DNA from: Kineosporiaceae bacterium
GTDB lineage: Bacteria > Actinomycetota > Actinomycetes > Actinomycetales > Kineosporiaceae
DNA: 64,000 bases
NCBI GenBank assembly: GCA_016794595.1
Contig: JAEUJN010000017.1
Span: 1 to 64,000, forward strand
Direction of reading: 5' to 3'
Below are positions 34,925 through 42,745 of this stretch, in pieces. The notes beneath the pieces are model-generated. The model worked only from the letters and a program-made list of their open reading frames with translations, had not been told where the DNA came from and did no database searches. Position 1 is the stretch's first letter. Each line of letters begins with the position of its first letter. The translations under genes and the position numbers were made by a program.

Positions 34925-36355
34925 ATGACAGCGCGGCAACTCAGCGGGCTGGACGCCGAGTTCCTGGCCATGGAGTCGAGTGAGGTCTGCGGTCACTTCG
35001 GCACGGTCACCGTGCTGGAGGGTGCAGAGGGCCTCGACCTTCCCGCCCTGCGCGAGCACATCGGTGCGCGACTGCACCGGGTACCCGTGCTGCGCCAGCG
35101 CGTCATGAACGTTGTCCTCGGCCTGGACCAGCCCTACTGGGTGGACGACTCCGACTTCGACATCGATCACCATGTGCACGAAGTGCTGTTGCCCGCCTCC
35201 GATGGTCTGGACGGGGTGGCCGCACGGATCGATGCCCTGCACGCCGAGCACCTGGATCGGGCGCTGCCCCTGTGGCAGGTCTACCTGTTCCGCGATCCGG
35301 ACGGTGGCCGGGCGGCGGTCTACTTCAAGATTCACCACGCGGTGATGGACGGCGTCGGCGGCAGCGCGCTGATCGCCGCCGTGTTCGAGGACGCCGCCGA
35401 TCCGCTCGGCTCGGAGCCGGTCGTCCCGGCCTGGGATCCGGAGCCGGTACCGAGCCATGTGGACCTGATCAGCCGCAGCGCCTGGTCGATGGCCCGCACC
35501 GGATTGCGCAGCATGCGGCTCAGCGCCCAGATGATGGTGCGCGCTCCTGCCGTGGCTCAGGCCGTGGTGCGCCGGTTGCCCTCGAGCGGCTCGTCGGCGG
35601 TGGCGGCCGATGCCGGCGTGCTGCCGCTGCGGGCCCCTCGGACTCCGTTCAATGCCCGGATCACCGGCCACCGCCAGTGTGAGCTCAGAACCCTGCCGCT
35701 GGAGGAGATCAAGCAGGTCTGCCGGGCGGTTGCCCCCCTCGTCGGTGCGGTGACCGTCAATGACGTCGTCATGACACTGTGCGCGGGGGCCCTTCGTCGC
35801 TGGTTGATCGAGCACGGTGCCCTGCCCGAACAGCCGCTGCTCGCGGCCGTGCCGGTCTCGGAACGCACCGACGCCGACCACCAGGCCTTCGGCAACCGGC
35901 TCGCACTGGTCCGGGGGCCGCTGCCCACCCCGGAGGCGGACCCGATCGAACGGCTGCGCGCCGTGCACGAGGGAATGGCCACGGCTCTGCGCCGGCACGA
36001 CAACCTGACCCGCGGGCTGGTCTCCGACGCAGCGGAGTACGCCCCTCCGCTGGTGGCCCGAGCTGGGTGGTGGGTCGCAGCCCGGGCCATGGCGCGAGTG
36101 AACGCGTTCAACGTGATGGTGGCCAACGTGCGCGGGCCCTCGGGTCCGATGGTCCTGGCCGGGGCGCGCGTGGTCGGCCACCATCCGGTGTCGGTCCTGG
36201 TCCACGGGCAGGGGCTGAACATCAGTGTCTTCGGCTTCGACGACCGGCTCTGCTGGGGGCTGCTCGCCGACCCGGCCCTGGTGCCCGACCTGCCTCACCT
36301 GGCCGATCTGGTGTCCGAGGAGTTGATCCTCCTGCGGGCGGCGTCCGCCGGGTGA
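34925..36355 (+). CDS. Wax ester synthase / diacylglycerol acyltransferase (WS/DGAT)
   Basis: A bifunctional acyltransferase of 476 residues using acyl-CoA to esterify fatty alcohols or diacylglycerol for storage lipid. The catalytic motif HHAVMDG lies at 137-143. The N-terminal LSGLDAEFLAMES and the later NDVVMTLCAGALRRWL and NAFNVMVANVRGPSGPM are family segments. It is peripheral to the membrane, with no transmembrane helix. GAGGGGACG before the ATG is the ribosome binding site. Its position in the same operon as the diiron protein and reductase suggests that their product is acyl-CoA or alcohol related, or that all are induced together for carbon storage. Confidence 0.9.
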   Translation: MTARQLSGLDAEFLAMESSEVCGHFGTVTVLEGAEGLDLPALREHIGARLHRVPVLRQRVMNVVLGLDQPYWVDDSDFDIDHHVHEVLLPASDGLDGVAARIDALHAEHLDRALPLWQVYLFRDPDGGRAAVYFKIHHAVMDGVGGSALIAAVFEDAADPLGSEPVVPAWDPEPVPSHVDLISRSAWSMARTGLRSMRLSAQMMVRAPAVAQAVVRRLPSSGSSAVAADAGVLPLRAPRTPFNARITGHRQCELRTLPLEEIKQVCRAVAPLVGAVTVNDVVMTLCAGALRRWLIEHGALPEQPLLAAVPVSERTDADHQAFGNRLALVRGPLPTPEADPIERLRAVHEGMATALRRHDNLTRGLVSDAAEYAPPLVARAGWWVAARAMARVNAFNVMVANVRGPSGPMVLAGARVVGHHPVSVLVHGQGLNISVFGFDDRLCWGLLADPALVPDLPHLADLVSEELILLRAASAG

Positions 36356-36675
36356 GCTCGCGGAGAATTGGTTCACGATTGGACATAGACAACAGAACGT
36401 TCGGTCGAGAATACTGGCCCGAACCCGGGTAGGAGACGTCCTACCGGCTCTGTCGCGATGCCTGATGTACCGACCATCGTCCACCCGCACCGGCTTCGAG
36501 TGCTGCGGTCACAGTTCGGAATCACGGCTGTTCAGAACCCCATAGGTGAACCCACCGAGCCGTGCCCGCGATCGTCCCTGAGCGATCGCGCGGCCCGTGC
36601 CTCCCGACCCCTGACCGACTGCTCCGGCCGGGTTGATCCCGGACACCGGTCGTCGGCGGAAAGGACGACACGTCC
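36356..36675 (+). promoter_or_regulatory. 320-bp intergenic leader with PaaR-type operator and a perfect hairpin
   Basis: No gene is seen. At 36392-36405 lies ACAG-AA-CG-TT-CGGT, a PaaR-type site with one deviation. At 36567-36590 an 8-bp perfect inverted repeat, CGCGATCG and CGATCGCG, spaced by 8 nt, may be a transcript hairpin or another operator. The purine-rich GGAAAGGA before the DUF485 start is its ribosome binding site. The distance from operator to gene implies a long 5' leader. Confidence 0.5.
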
Positions 36676-37098
36676 ATGGCCACTCTCGATGATGCGAACC
36701 GGCCGGTGCTCCAGCGCGCCCACACGGACATGGTCCGAGCCCGTCACCGGCTCGTCATTCCCATGGTCGTCGGCACCCTGGCCTTCTTCTTCCTGCAGCA
36801 GGTGCTGACGAACTTCACCTCCGTGCTGGACGGCCTGGTCTTCGACGGCATGACCTGGGCCTACGTCTATGCCTTCGCCCAGTTCTTCTTCGTCGTCATC
36901 CTGACGACGATCTACCGCCGCCGCATGCAGCAACTCGAGGCCCAGTTCCCGAGTGCGGCAGTCGCGGGGGCGGCCGCCGCGGCCCACTACGACGACTGGA
37001 CGACCATGGAGACCCACCAGACGGCCGCCGAGGGTGATGGCGACGAGCAGTTCGAGCATGTGCAGGGCACCCGGCTGGACGAGGAGGACGGGCGATGA
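36676..37098 (+). CDS. DUF485 membrane protein, symporter partner
   Basis: A 140-residue protein with two transmembrane helices (RLVIPMVVGTLAFFFLQQVL and WAYVYAFAQFFFVVILTTIY) and a hydrophilic acidic tail. This two-helix DUF485 layout, like YjcH of E. coli, almost always stands directly upstream of a sodium/acetate-type symporter gene, and here the two genes overlap by 4 nt. The role is probably as a small auxiliary subunit of the symporter. The ribosome binding site GGAAAGGA lies about 10 nt from the ATG. Confidence 0.88.
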   Translation: MATLDDANRPVLQRAHTDMVRARHRLVIPMVVGTLAFFFLQQVLTNFTSVLDGLVFDGMTWAYVYAFAQFFFVVILTTIYRRRMQQLEAQFPSAAVAGAAAAAHYDDWTTMETHQTAAEGDGDEQFEHVQGTRLDEEDGR

Positions 37099-38651
37099 AC
37101 ACCGAGTCCGCGGTCCTCTTCCTGGCCCTGGTCGCTGTCACCCTGTACATCACCTACTGGGCCGGCAAGCGCAACAAGAGCGTCGAGACCCACCTGGTGG
37201 CCAAGGGTGCCATCGCCGGCCGGCAGAACGGCGTCGCGATCGCCGGTGACTTCATCTCGGCCGCAACGTTCCTGGGCACCACCGGCGCGATCGCGCTCGG
37301 CGGGTTCAACGGCTTCTATCTCGCGGTGTACATCCCGATCTCCTACCTGCTCTGCCTCCTGCTGGTGGCCGAGCCACTGCGCAACCTGGGCCACTTCACC
37401 CTGGGCGACGTGCTCGCGTCCCGCTTCCACGGGGACGGCGTGCGCGCCGCGATCGCCACCGCCTCGGTCGTGGTCTCGCTGCTGTACATCGTCGCCCAGT
37501 TCGTGGGTGCGGCGTTGCTGGTGCAGCTGCTGTTCGGGGTGAAGTACTGGCAGGCGGCAGGAGCCATCGGCCTGCTCACCCTGATCTACACCTTGTTCGG
37601 CGGCATGATCGCCACCACCTACATCCAGATCGTCAAGACGGCGATCCTGCTGTTCTGCGGTGCTCTGCTGCTGGTGCTGGTGCTGGCGAAGTTCGGCTGG
37701 AACCCGCTCACGATCTTCCAGGAGGCGGGCGAGGCCACCAAGGACGCCGCGCTGAAGCCGGTCCGCAAGGGAACGGCCGCCCAGTGGGAGCAGTTCTCGC
37801 TGATCTTCGGCGTCACCCTCGGCGTCCTGGGTCTGCCCCACGTCATGATCCGGTTCCTCACCGTGCGGGACGGTGCGGCGGCTCGCACCTCGGCGGTCAC
37901 CGCAATCTGGATCTTCGCGGTCTTCCTGATCACCCTGCCGTTCGTCTCCTACGGCGCCATGCTGCTGGTGGGCAAGGAGGCGATCGTCAAGGCGAGCAAG
38001 GGTGGCAACCTGGCCATGCCGCAGCTGGCCGAGACGCTGGGTGGTGACCTGTTGCTGGCGTTCGTCTCCGCGGTGGCCTTCGCGACCATCCTGGCGGCGC
38101 TGTCCGGCCTGGTGATCGCGACCACCGGTGCGGTCTCGCACGACATCTACGGCAAGCTGCTGCGCAAGGGCCACGTGGACCACACCAGGCAGCTGACCGT
38201 GGCCAGGGCGACGACCGTGATCAGCGTGGCGATCTCGATGCTGATCGCGCTCGCCGCGCAGAAGCAGAACGTGGCCTTCCTGGCCACGCTCGCGATCGCG
38301 GTGGCGGCGAGCGCAAACTTGCCGGCGCTGCTGTTCACCATCTACTGGCGCAAGGCGACCGCGGCCGGGATCACCGCGGGCATGGTGGCGGGGCTGGTCA
38401 CCGCGGTGGTGATCATCCTGCTCAGCCCGACGTTCCACGGCTCGGCCGAGGGGGCACTGCTGCCGATCAGCAGTCCGGGCATCATCTCGGTGCCGGTCGG
38501 TTTCCTGGTGATGTACCTGGTCTCGCTGGCCACTCAGCCCAAGGGTGAGGCGCTGGCCGCCGCGAACAGGCTCTTCGACCGGATCCAGGTGCAGGCGGTC
38601 ACCGGGATCGACCCGGCCAAGACCGTGGACCTGGCCGGGCAAGGGCGCTAG
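37095..38651 (+). CDS. Sodium:solute symporter (ActP/MctC-like monocarboxylate carrier)
   Basis: A 518-residue SSS-family carrier with about 13 membrane helices. Typical features are AGRQNGVAIAGDFISAATFLGTTGAIAL near the N-terminus, VAEPLRNLGHFTLGDVLASRF, FSLIFGVTLGVLGLPHVMIRFLTVRDGAAAR, and SGLVIATTGAVSHDIYGKLL. Relatives import acetate, propionate or pyruvate, and the phenylacetate permease PaaL of Pseudomonas is also of this family. With a PaaR-type site in the leader and the paa genes nearby, phenylacetate is a reasonable candidate substrate, though acetate is equally compatible with the sequence. Confidence 0.88.
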   Translation: MNTESAVLFLALVAVTLYITYWAGKRNKSVETHLVAKGAIAGRQNGVAIAGDFISAATFLGTTGAIALGGFNGFYLAVYIPISYLLCLLLVAEPLRNLGHFTLGDVLASRFHGDGVRAAIATASVVVSLLYIVAQFVGAALLVQLLFGVKYWQAAGAIGLLTLIYTLFGGMIATTYIQIVKTAILLFCGALLLVLVLAKFGWNPLTIFQEAGEATKDAALKPVRKGTAAQWEQFSLIFGVTLGVLGLPHVMIRFLTVRDGAAARTSAVTAIWIFAVFLITLPFVSYGAMLLVGKEAIVKASKGGNLAMPQLAETLGGDLLLAFVSAVAFATILAALSGLVIATTGAVSHDIYGKLLRKGHVDHTRQLTVARATTVISVAISMLIALAAQKQNVAFLATLAIAVAASANLPALLFTIYWRKATAAGITAGMVAGLVTAVVIILLSPTFHGSAEGALLPISSPGIISVPVGFLVMYLVSLATQPKGEALAAANRLFDRIQVQAVTGIDPAKTVDLAGQGR

Positions 38652-38693
38652 GCGATCGTCTGACCCGGGGCCTGACCCGGGGGAGGGGCAGAC

Positions 38694-38734
38694 GGCGTCC
38701 GGTTCTGGCCTGCGCTCGGCCTGAACCGGACGCC
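38694..38734 (+). terminator. Strong hairpin after the symporter operon
   Basis: A 12-bp perfect stem (GGCGTCCGGTTC and GAACCGGACGCC) encloses a loop that itself contains GGCC/GGCC. It lies between the symporter stop and the MFS gene on the same strand. No T-run follows, but stem strength and place support termination. Confidence 0.65.
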
Positions 38735-38772
38735 GCACTGTCCGTGGGCAGCGACCCAGCCGGAGGAGCCTC

Positions 38773-40065
38773 GTGAGATCCCCACCAACCCCACCCGACG
38801 TCGTCCGCGTCCCGACCGCCGTGGGCTGGCTGTCAGCGCGCGTGCACTACGCCTGGGTGATCGCGGTTCTGGGGCTGGCCACGGTGTTCGCCTGCCTGGG
38901 GATCGCCCGGTTCTCACTCGGCATGCTGCTGCCCTCGATGCGTGCTGACCTCGGGCTGGCGTACACCGTGCTCGGCTGGATCAGCACGGCGAACTTCGTC
39001 GGATACCTGACGGGAGCCGTCGGCGCGGGCCCGGTTGTGGCCCGGATCGGTGCCCGCACCACGGTTCTCGCTGCCCTGGTGACGATCGCGGTCAGTCTGG
39101 GGGTGGTGGCCGTGGCCGGCGGGGCCTCGGTGATCCTGCCTGCCTACCTGATCACCGGTGTCGGCAGCGGAATGGCCAACGTCGCCGTGATGGGCCTGGT
39201 GCCCCACTGGTTCCACCGGACGACCCGGGGCCGGGCCTCGGGGATCATGGTCATCGGCAGCGGGTTCGCCCTGATGGGCAGCGGGGTGCTGGTTCCCGAG
39301 ATCACTGCCCGGTGGGGTCCTCCCGGATGGCGCCTCGGCTGGGCGATCCTGGCGGCGGTGGTGCTCGCCGTCGCCGTCCTCGAGGGTCTGTTCCTGCGCA
39401 ATCGCCCTGCTGAGCTGGGCCTGGCGCCGTACGGCGAGCAGTCCCCGGCGGTGCGGATGTCCGGAGCTGGCGAGCGGGCCTCGGGCCGTTCGCCGGCCGG
39501 TCCGGCTCGCGTCCTGGCTCACCTCGGCGCGCTCTACCTCGTGTTCGGGTTCACCTACGTCGTCTATGTGACCTTCATTGTCGAGACGCTGGTGCAGCGC
39601 GGCTTCAGCGAGCGCGCTGCGGGGTGGTTCTGGTTCGCGGTCGGGGCGCTCAGCATCCTGTCGGGGCCGGTCTTCGGGGCGTTGTCCGACCGCGCCGGAC
39701 GACGGGTCGGGCTGGCGGCGGTGTTCGCCCTGCACGGCACGTCCTACCTGTTGATCGGGCTGGCGCTCGATCCGGTGGGCGCGATCCTGGCATCGGTGCT
39801 GCTCTTCGGCGTCAGTGCCTGGAGCATCCCGGGCATCATGGGAGCAGCGGTCGGCGACTACCTGGGGCCGGTCCAGGCCGTGACCGCCTTCGGCCGCCTC
39901 ACCGTTGCCTTCGGCGCCGGACAGGCGCTCGGCCCCGTCGTGGCCGGGGCGATGGCCGAGGCCAGCGGGGGGTTCTCGTCGGCGTTCCTGCTCACGGCCG
40001 GCCTCGCTGCCGGTGCCGCCCTGGTGTCATTGGCCCTGCGCCCGCCCGCCGAGCGGGACGGCTGA
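38773..40065 (+). CDS. MFS transporter
   Basis: A 430-residue major facilitator protein with 12 predicted helices in two halves joined by a hydrophilic loop around residues 215-250. Visible are the first helix YAWVIAVLGLATVFACLGIARFSLGMLLPSM, VVARIGARTTVLAAL (motif A-like), and SDRAGRRVGLAAVFALHG between helices 8 and 9. It resembles the YbfB/OFA-like carriers of organic acids, but the substrate cannot be read from sequence. The GTG start stands behind GGAGGAG. It is separated from the symporter by a terminator and is convergent with the depolymerase gene. Confidence 0.85.
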   Translation: MRSPPTPPDVVRVPTAVGWLSARVHYAWVIAVLGLATVFACLGIARFSLGMLLPSMRADLGLAYTVLGWISTANFVGYLTGAVGAGPVVARIGARTTVLAALVTIAVSLGVVAVAGGASVILPAYLITGVGSGMANVAVMGLVPHWFHRTTRGRASGIMVIGSGFALMGSGVLVPEITARWGPPGWRLGWAILAAVVLAVAVLEGLFLRNRPAELGLAPYGEQSPAVRMSGAGERASGRSPAGPARVLAHLGALYLVFGFTYVVYVTFIVETLVQRGFSERAAGWFWFAVGALSILSGPVFGALSDRAGRRVGLAAVFALHGTSYLLIGLALDPVGAILASVLLFGVSAWSIPGIMGAAVGDYLGPVQAVTAFGRLTVAFGAGQALGPVVAGAMAEASGGFSSAFLLTAGLAAGAALVSLALRPPAERDG

Positions 40066-40101
40066 ATCCTCCGGGCTGCAGGCCGCGGGACACGCCGCTG
40101 C

Positions 40102-40998
40102 TCAGCCCGGCCGGCGCAGACCGCGGCGCCATCCCGCAGGAGCCGCAGGGCGTTCGTCATCCTCACCGCGAAGGAACCGAGTGACCACCGGGCCGACGCG
40201 CTCGGGACTGTCCAGCAGCGCCATGTGGCCACCCCCTTCGACGACGTGCAGCCGGGCCTTGGGGATGAGGGCCTTCATCACCTTGTGGTTGACCAGAGGG
40301 GTGACCGGGTCGTCGTCGCCGGCAACGATCAGCGTCGGCTGCCGGATCGCCCACAGCCACGGCAGGCTCGACCATCCCCAGAGCGGGACCATCCGGAACA
40401 CTGCGTGACGCATGCTCGGGGGGCGGCTCACGTGCAGCTGCGCCATGAGTTCGGGCTCCTCGCGCAGCCGTCCGCCGAACATGTCACCGGCGACCCGCTC
40501 CATGCGCGGTGAGCGATAGCTGGACGGCTGGATGAAGTGATAGAAGGCCTTGAGGTTGCCCGGAACGGCTCCTCCCCCGTAGGAGGTGGAGACCAGCACG
40601 AGCCGGTCCACGTGCCGGGGGTGCATGAACGCCATCTGCTGGGCGACGGCCCCGCCGAAGGAAGCGCCCAGGACGTGGGCCTTCTGGATTCCCATCAGAT
40701 CGAGCACCATGGTGCCGAGTTCGGCCAGGGTGAACATGTTCATCGGTACCCGGGGCAACTGCGACTTGCCGATGCCCGGCGGGTCGAAGGCGATGGTCCG
40801 GAAGCCCTTCAAGTAGGGCAGCAGGGTCTCCCAGAGGTCGACCTCACCGAAGATGCCCGAGTAGAGCAGCAGGGGCGGGCCCTCGCCCCAGACCTGGACG
40901 TGCAGGTTCAGGCCGCGCAGGTGGATCTGCTGGTGGGTGACCTCGGCCTTCGAGATCCCCGACAGCAGGCTCATGATGTCATCCGAGGACATGTCCAC
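40102..40998 (-). CDS. phaZ: Intracellular poly(3-hydroxyalkanoate) depolymerase (alpha/beta hydrolase)
   Basis: A 298-residue alpha/beta hydrolase. The nucleophile elbow is GASFGG (Ser113), the acid lies in AGDDDPVTPL (about 228-230) and the histidine in GGGHMALLDSP (His258). The spacing and segments such as FRTIAFDPPGIGKS, QPTLIVAGDDDP and PSSYRSPRMERVAGDMFGGRLREEPELM resemble PhaZ of Pseudomonas, which mobilises medium-chain PHA granules. The gene is divergent from the acyl-CoA ligase/PHA synthase genes with a PaaR-type site between. Start is GTG or the ATG 6 nt downstream. Confidence 0.8.
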   Translation of the reverse strand: MDMSSDDIMSLLSGISKAEVTHQQIHLRGLNLHVQVWGEGPPLLLYSGIFGEVDLWETLLPYLKGFRTIAFDPPGIGKSQLPRVPMNMFTLAELGTMVLDLMGIQKAHVLGASFGGAVAQQMAFMHPRHVDRLVLVSTSYGGGAVPGNLKAFYHFIQPSSYRSPRMERVAGDMFGGRLREEPELMAQLHVSRPPSMRHAVFRMVPLWGWSSLPWLWAIRQPTLIVAGDDDPVTPLVNHKVMKALIPKARLHVVEGGGHMALLDSPERVGPVVTRFLRGEDDERPAAPAGWRRGLRRPG

Positions 40999-41043
40999 AG
41001 CTCCTTCACCGATTGTCGCAAATCGGTGCCACGGGTCTATACA

Positions 41044-41060
41044 GCCGAACGAACGGTCGG
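41044..41060. promoter_or_regulatory. PaaR-type operator in the phaZ / PHA operon divergent region
   Basis: GCCG-AA-CG-AA-CGGT-C-GGT keeps the central CG and right CGGT of the shared pattern. It is 46 bp from the phaZ start and 170 bp from the first ligase start, so it could repress both directions. The rest of the 230-bp region shows no gene. Confidence 0.55.
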
Positions 41061-41228
41061 TTACATTCTGCTCCCAGGGTGGTTGTGCGGCAAGGCATCA
41101 GCGCCCTCGGTTCGCTCACAGCGACCAAGGGTCTGCGGTCCGACACGATGCGTCCGTACGCCGTCCACGGTGGCACGTCACCAGGCTCTTCAGCAGGCCC
41201 GGCTCATCGACCCACGGAGGCGCACCGC

Positions 41229-42743
41229 ATGTACACGTTTGCCGCTCCTCTCGACCGTGCCGAACGCCTGAATCCCACCGGTCGCGCCCTGGTCTTCGAG
41301 GGCCTCGAGCGCACCTACGCCGAGCTCGCCGGGCGCTGTCGCCGGCTCGGCGGCGCGCTGCGCGCGCTGGGGTTGGACAAGGGCGATCGCGTGGGCATGG
41401 TCGGGCCGAATTCCGACCGGTACCTCGAGCTGTACCTGGGGGTGCCGTCCGCCGGCTTCGTGTTCGTCCCGGTGAACTCGCGTCTGGCGCCGGCGGAGAT
41501 CACCGCGGTGCTGGCGGACGCCGGCGTCCGGGTGATGTTCATGGACGGCGACTTCCCGGTGCCCGAGTGCGTCGAGCGGGTGATCCGGATCCCCGAGGAG
41601 TACGAGGAGTTCCTGGCCACGGGCGAGGAGATCGAACTGGGGGAGGGGGTGGTCGAGGACGACCTGGCCGCGCTGTTCTACACCTCCGGGACCACCGGCC
41701 TGCCCAAGGGGGCGATGCACACCCATCGCAGCCTGATCTCCAGTGGCCTGCACCTGATGGCCACCTGGCCGTTCGACGTCCAGACCCGGTGGATGATCGC
41801 CTCACCGCTGTTCCACACCGGGGGAACCCTGGCCGTCTTCTCCACCCTCTGGCACGGCGGGCAGCACGTACTCATGCCCAGCTTCGACGCCCGCAAGGCC
41901 GTCCAGCTGATCCAGGACGAGAAGGTCACCCACACCCTGCTGGTGCCCACCATGCTGGCCGCGGCCACCAAGGAACAGCTCGCCAACCCCCGCGACGTCA
42001 GCTCGCTGCGCTATCTCAGCCACGGTGCCTCGCCGATCTCGGCCGAGACCCTCCACCGGGCTCGCCAGGCATTCCCGGACGCCGAGCTGATGCACATCTA
42101 CGGCACCACCGAGACCACGCCGATCACGACCCTGCTCACCCACGAGGAGCGGCTGCTGGACACCCACCTGGTGGGCACCTGCGGCCAACCGGCAGTCGGC
42201 GTCCAGGTACGGGTGTTCGACACCGTGACCGGCAAGGAGTGCCAGCCCTCCGATGTCGGCGAGTTGATGGTGCGCAGTTCCAGTGTGATGCAGGGGTACT
42301 GGAACAAGCCGGCGGAGACCGATCACGCCTTCCTCGACGGCTGGTACCGCACCGGAGACCTGGGGTACCGCGACGAGGCGGCCAACATCTTCCTGGTCGA
42401 CCGGGCCAAGGACATGATCGTCACCGGGGGCGAGAACGTTTACTCGGTCGAGGTGGAGAACGCCCTGGCCTCCCACGCCGCCGTGGACGAGGTGGCCGTG
42501 TTCGGCATCCCGGACGCCAAGTGGGGCGAGGCCGTCCACGCCGTGGTCGTGCTGTCGCAGGAGGGCATCACGCCCGAGGAGCTCATCGAGCACTGCCGCG
42601 CGCGAATCGCCGGGTTCAAGGTGCCCAAGTCGATCGATGTCCGCCAGGCGGCGCTGCCGAAGTCGGCGGCCGGGAAGATCCTCAAACGTGATCTGCGCGA
42701 GCCCTTCTGGGCGGGCCAAGCGGTCCAGGTGTCGGGGAGTTGA
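41229..42743 (+). CDS. Acyl-CoA ligase (class I adenylate-forming), first of two
   Basis: A 504-residue ATP-dependent CoA ligase. Motifs are YTSGTTGLPKGAMHTH (P-loop-like), YGTTETTP, GWYRTGDLGYRDE and the C-terminal hinge DRAKDMIVTGGENVYSVEVEN with the catalytic lysine in PKSAAGKILKRDLRE. It activates a carboxylic acid to acyl-CoA; chain length or aromatic preference cannot be inferred reliably. No PaaK-type phenylacetate-CoA ligase is in the window, so this PaaR-associated ligase is a candidate for that step. GGAGG lies 9 nt before the ATG. The second ligase follows after 2 nt. Confidence 0.85.
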   Translation: MYTFAAPLDRAERLNPTGRALVFEGLERTYAELAGRCRRLGGALRALGLDKGDRVGMVGPNSDRYLELYLGVPSAGFVFVPVNSRLAPAEITAVLADAGVRVMFMDGDFPVPECVERVIRIPEEYEEFLATGEEIELGEGVVEDDLAALFYTSGTTGLPKGAMHTHRSLISSGLHLMATWPFDVQTRWMIASPLFHTGGTLAVFSTLWHGGQHVLMPSFDARKAVQLIQDEKVTHTLLVPTMLAAATKEQLANPRDVSSLRYLSHGASPISAETLHRARQAFPDAELMHIYGTTETTPITTLLTHEERLLDTHLVGTCGQPAVGVQVRVFDTVTGKECQPSDVGELMVRSSSVMQGYWNKPAETDHAFLDGWYRTGDLGYRDEAANIFLVDRAKDMIVTGGENVYSVEVENALASHAAVDEVAVFGIPDAKWGEAVHAVVVLSQEGITPEELIEHCRARIAGFKVPKSIDVRQAALPKSAAGKILKRDLREPFWAGQAVQVSGS

Positions 42744-42745
42744 TC

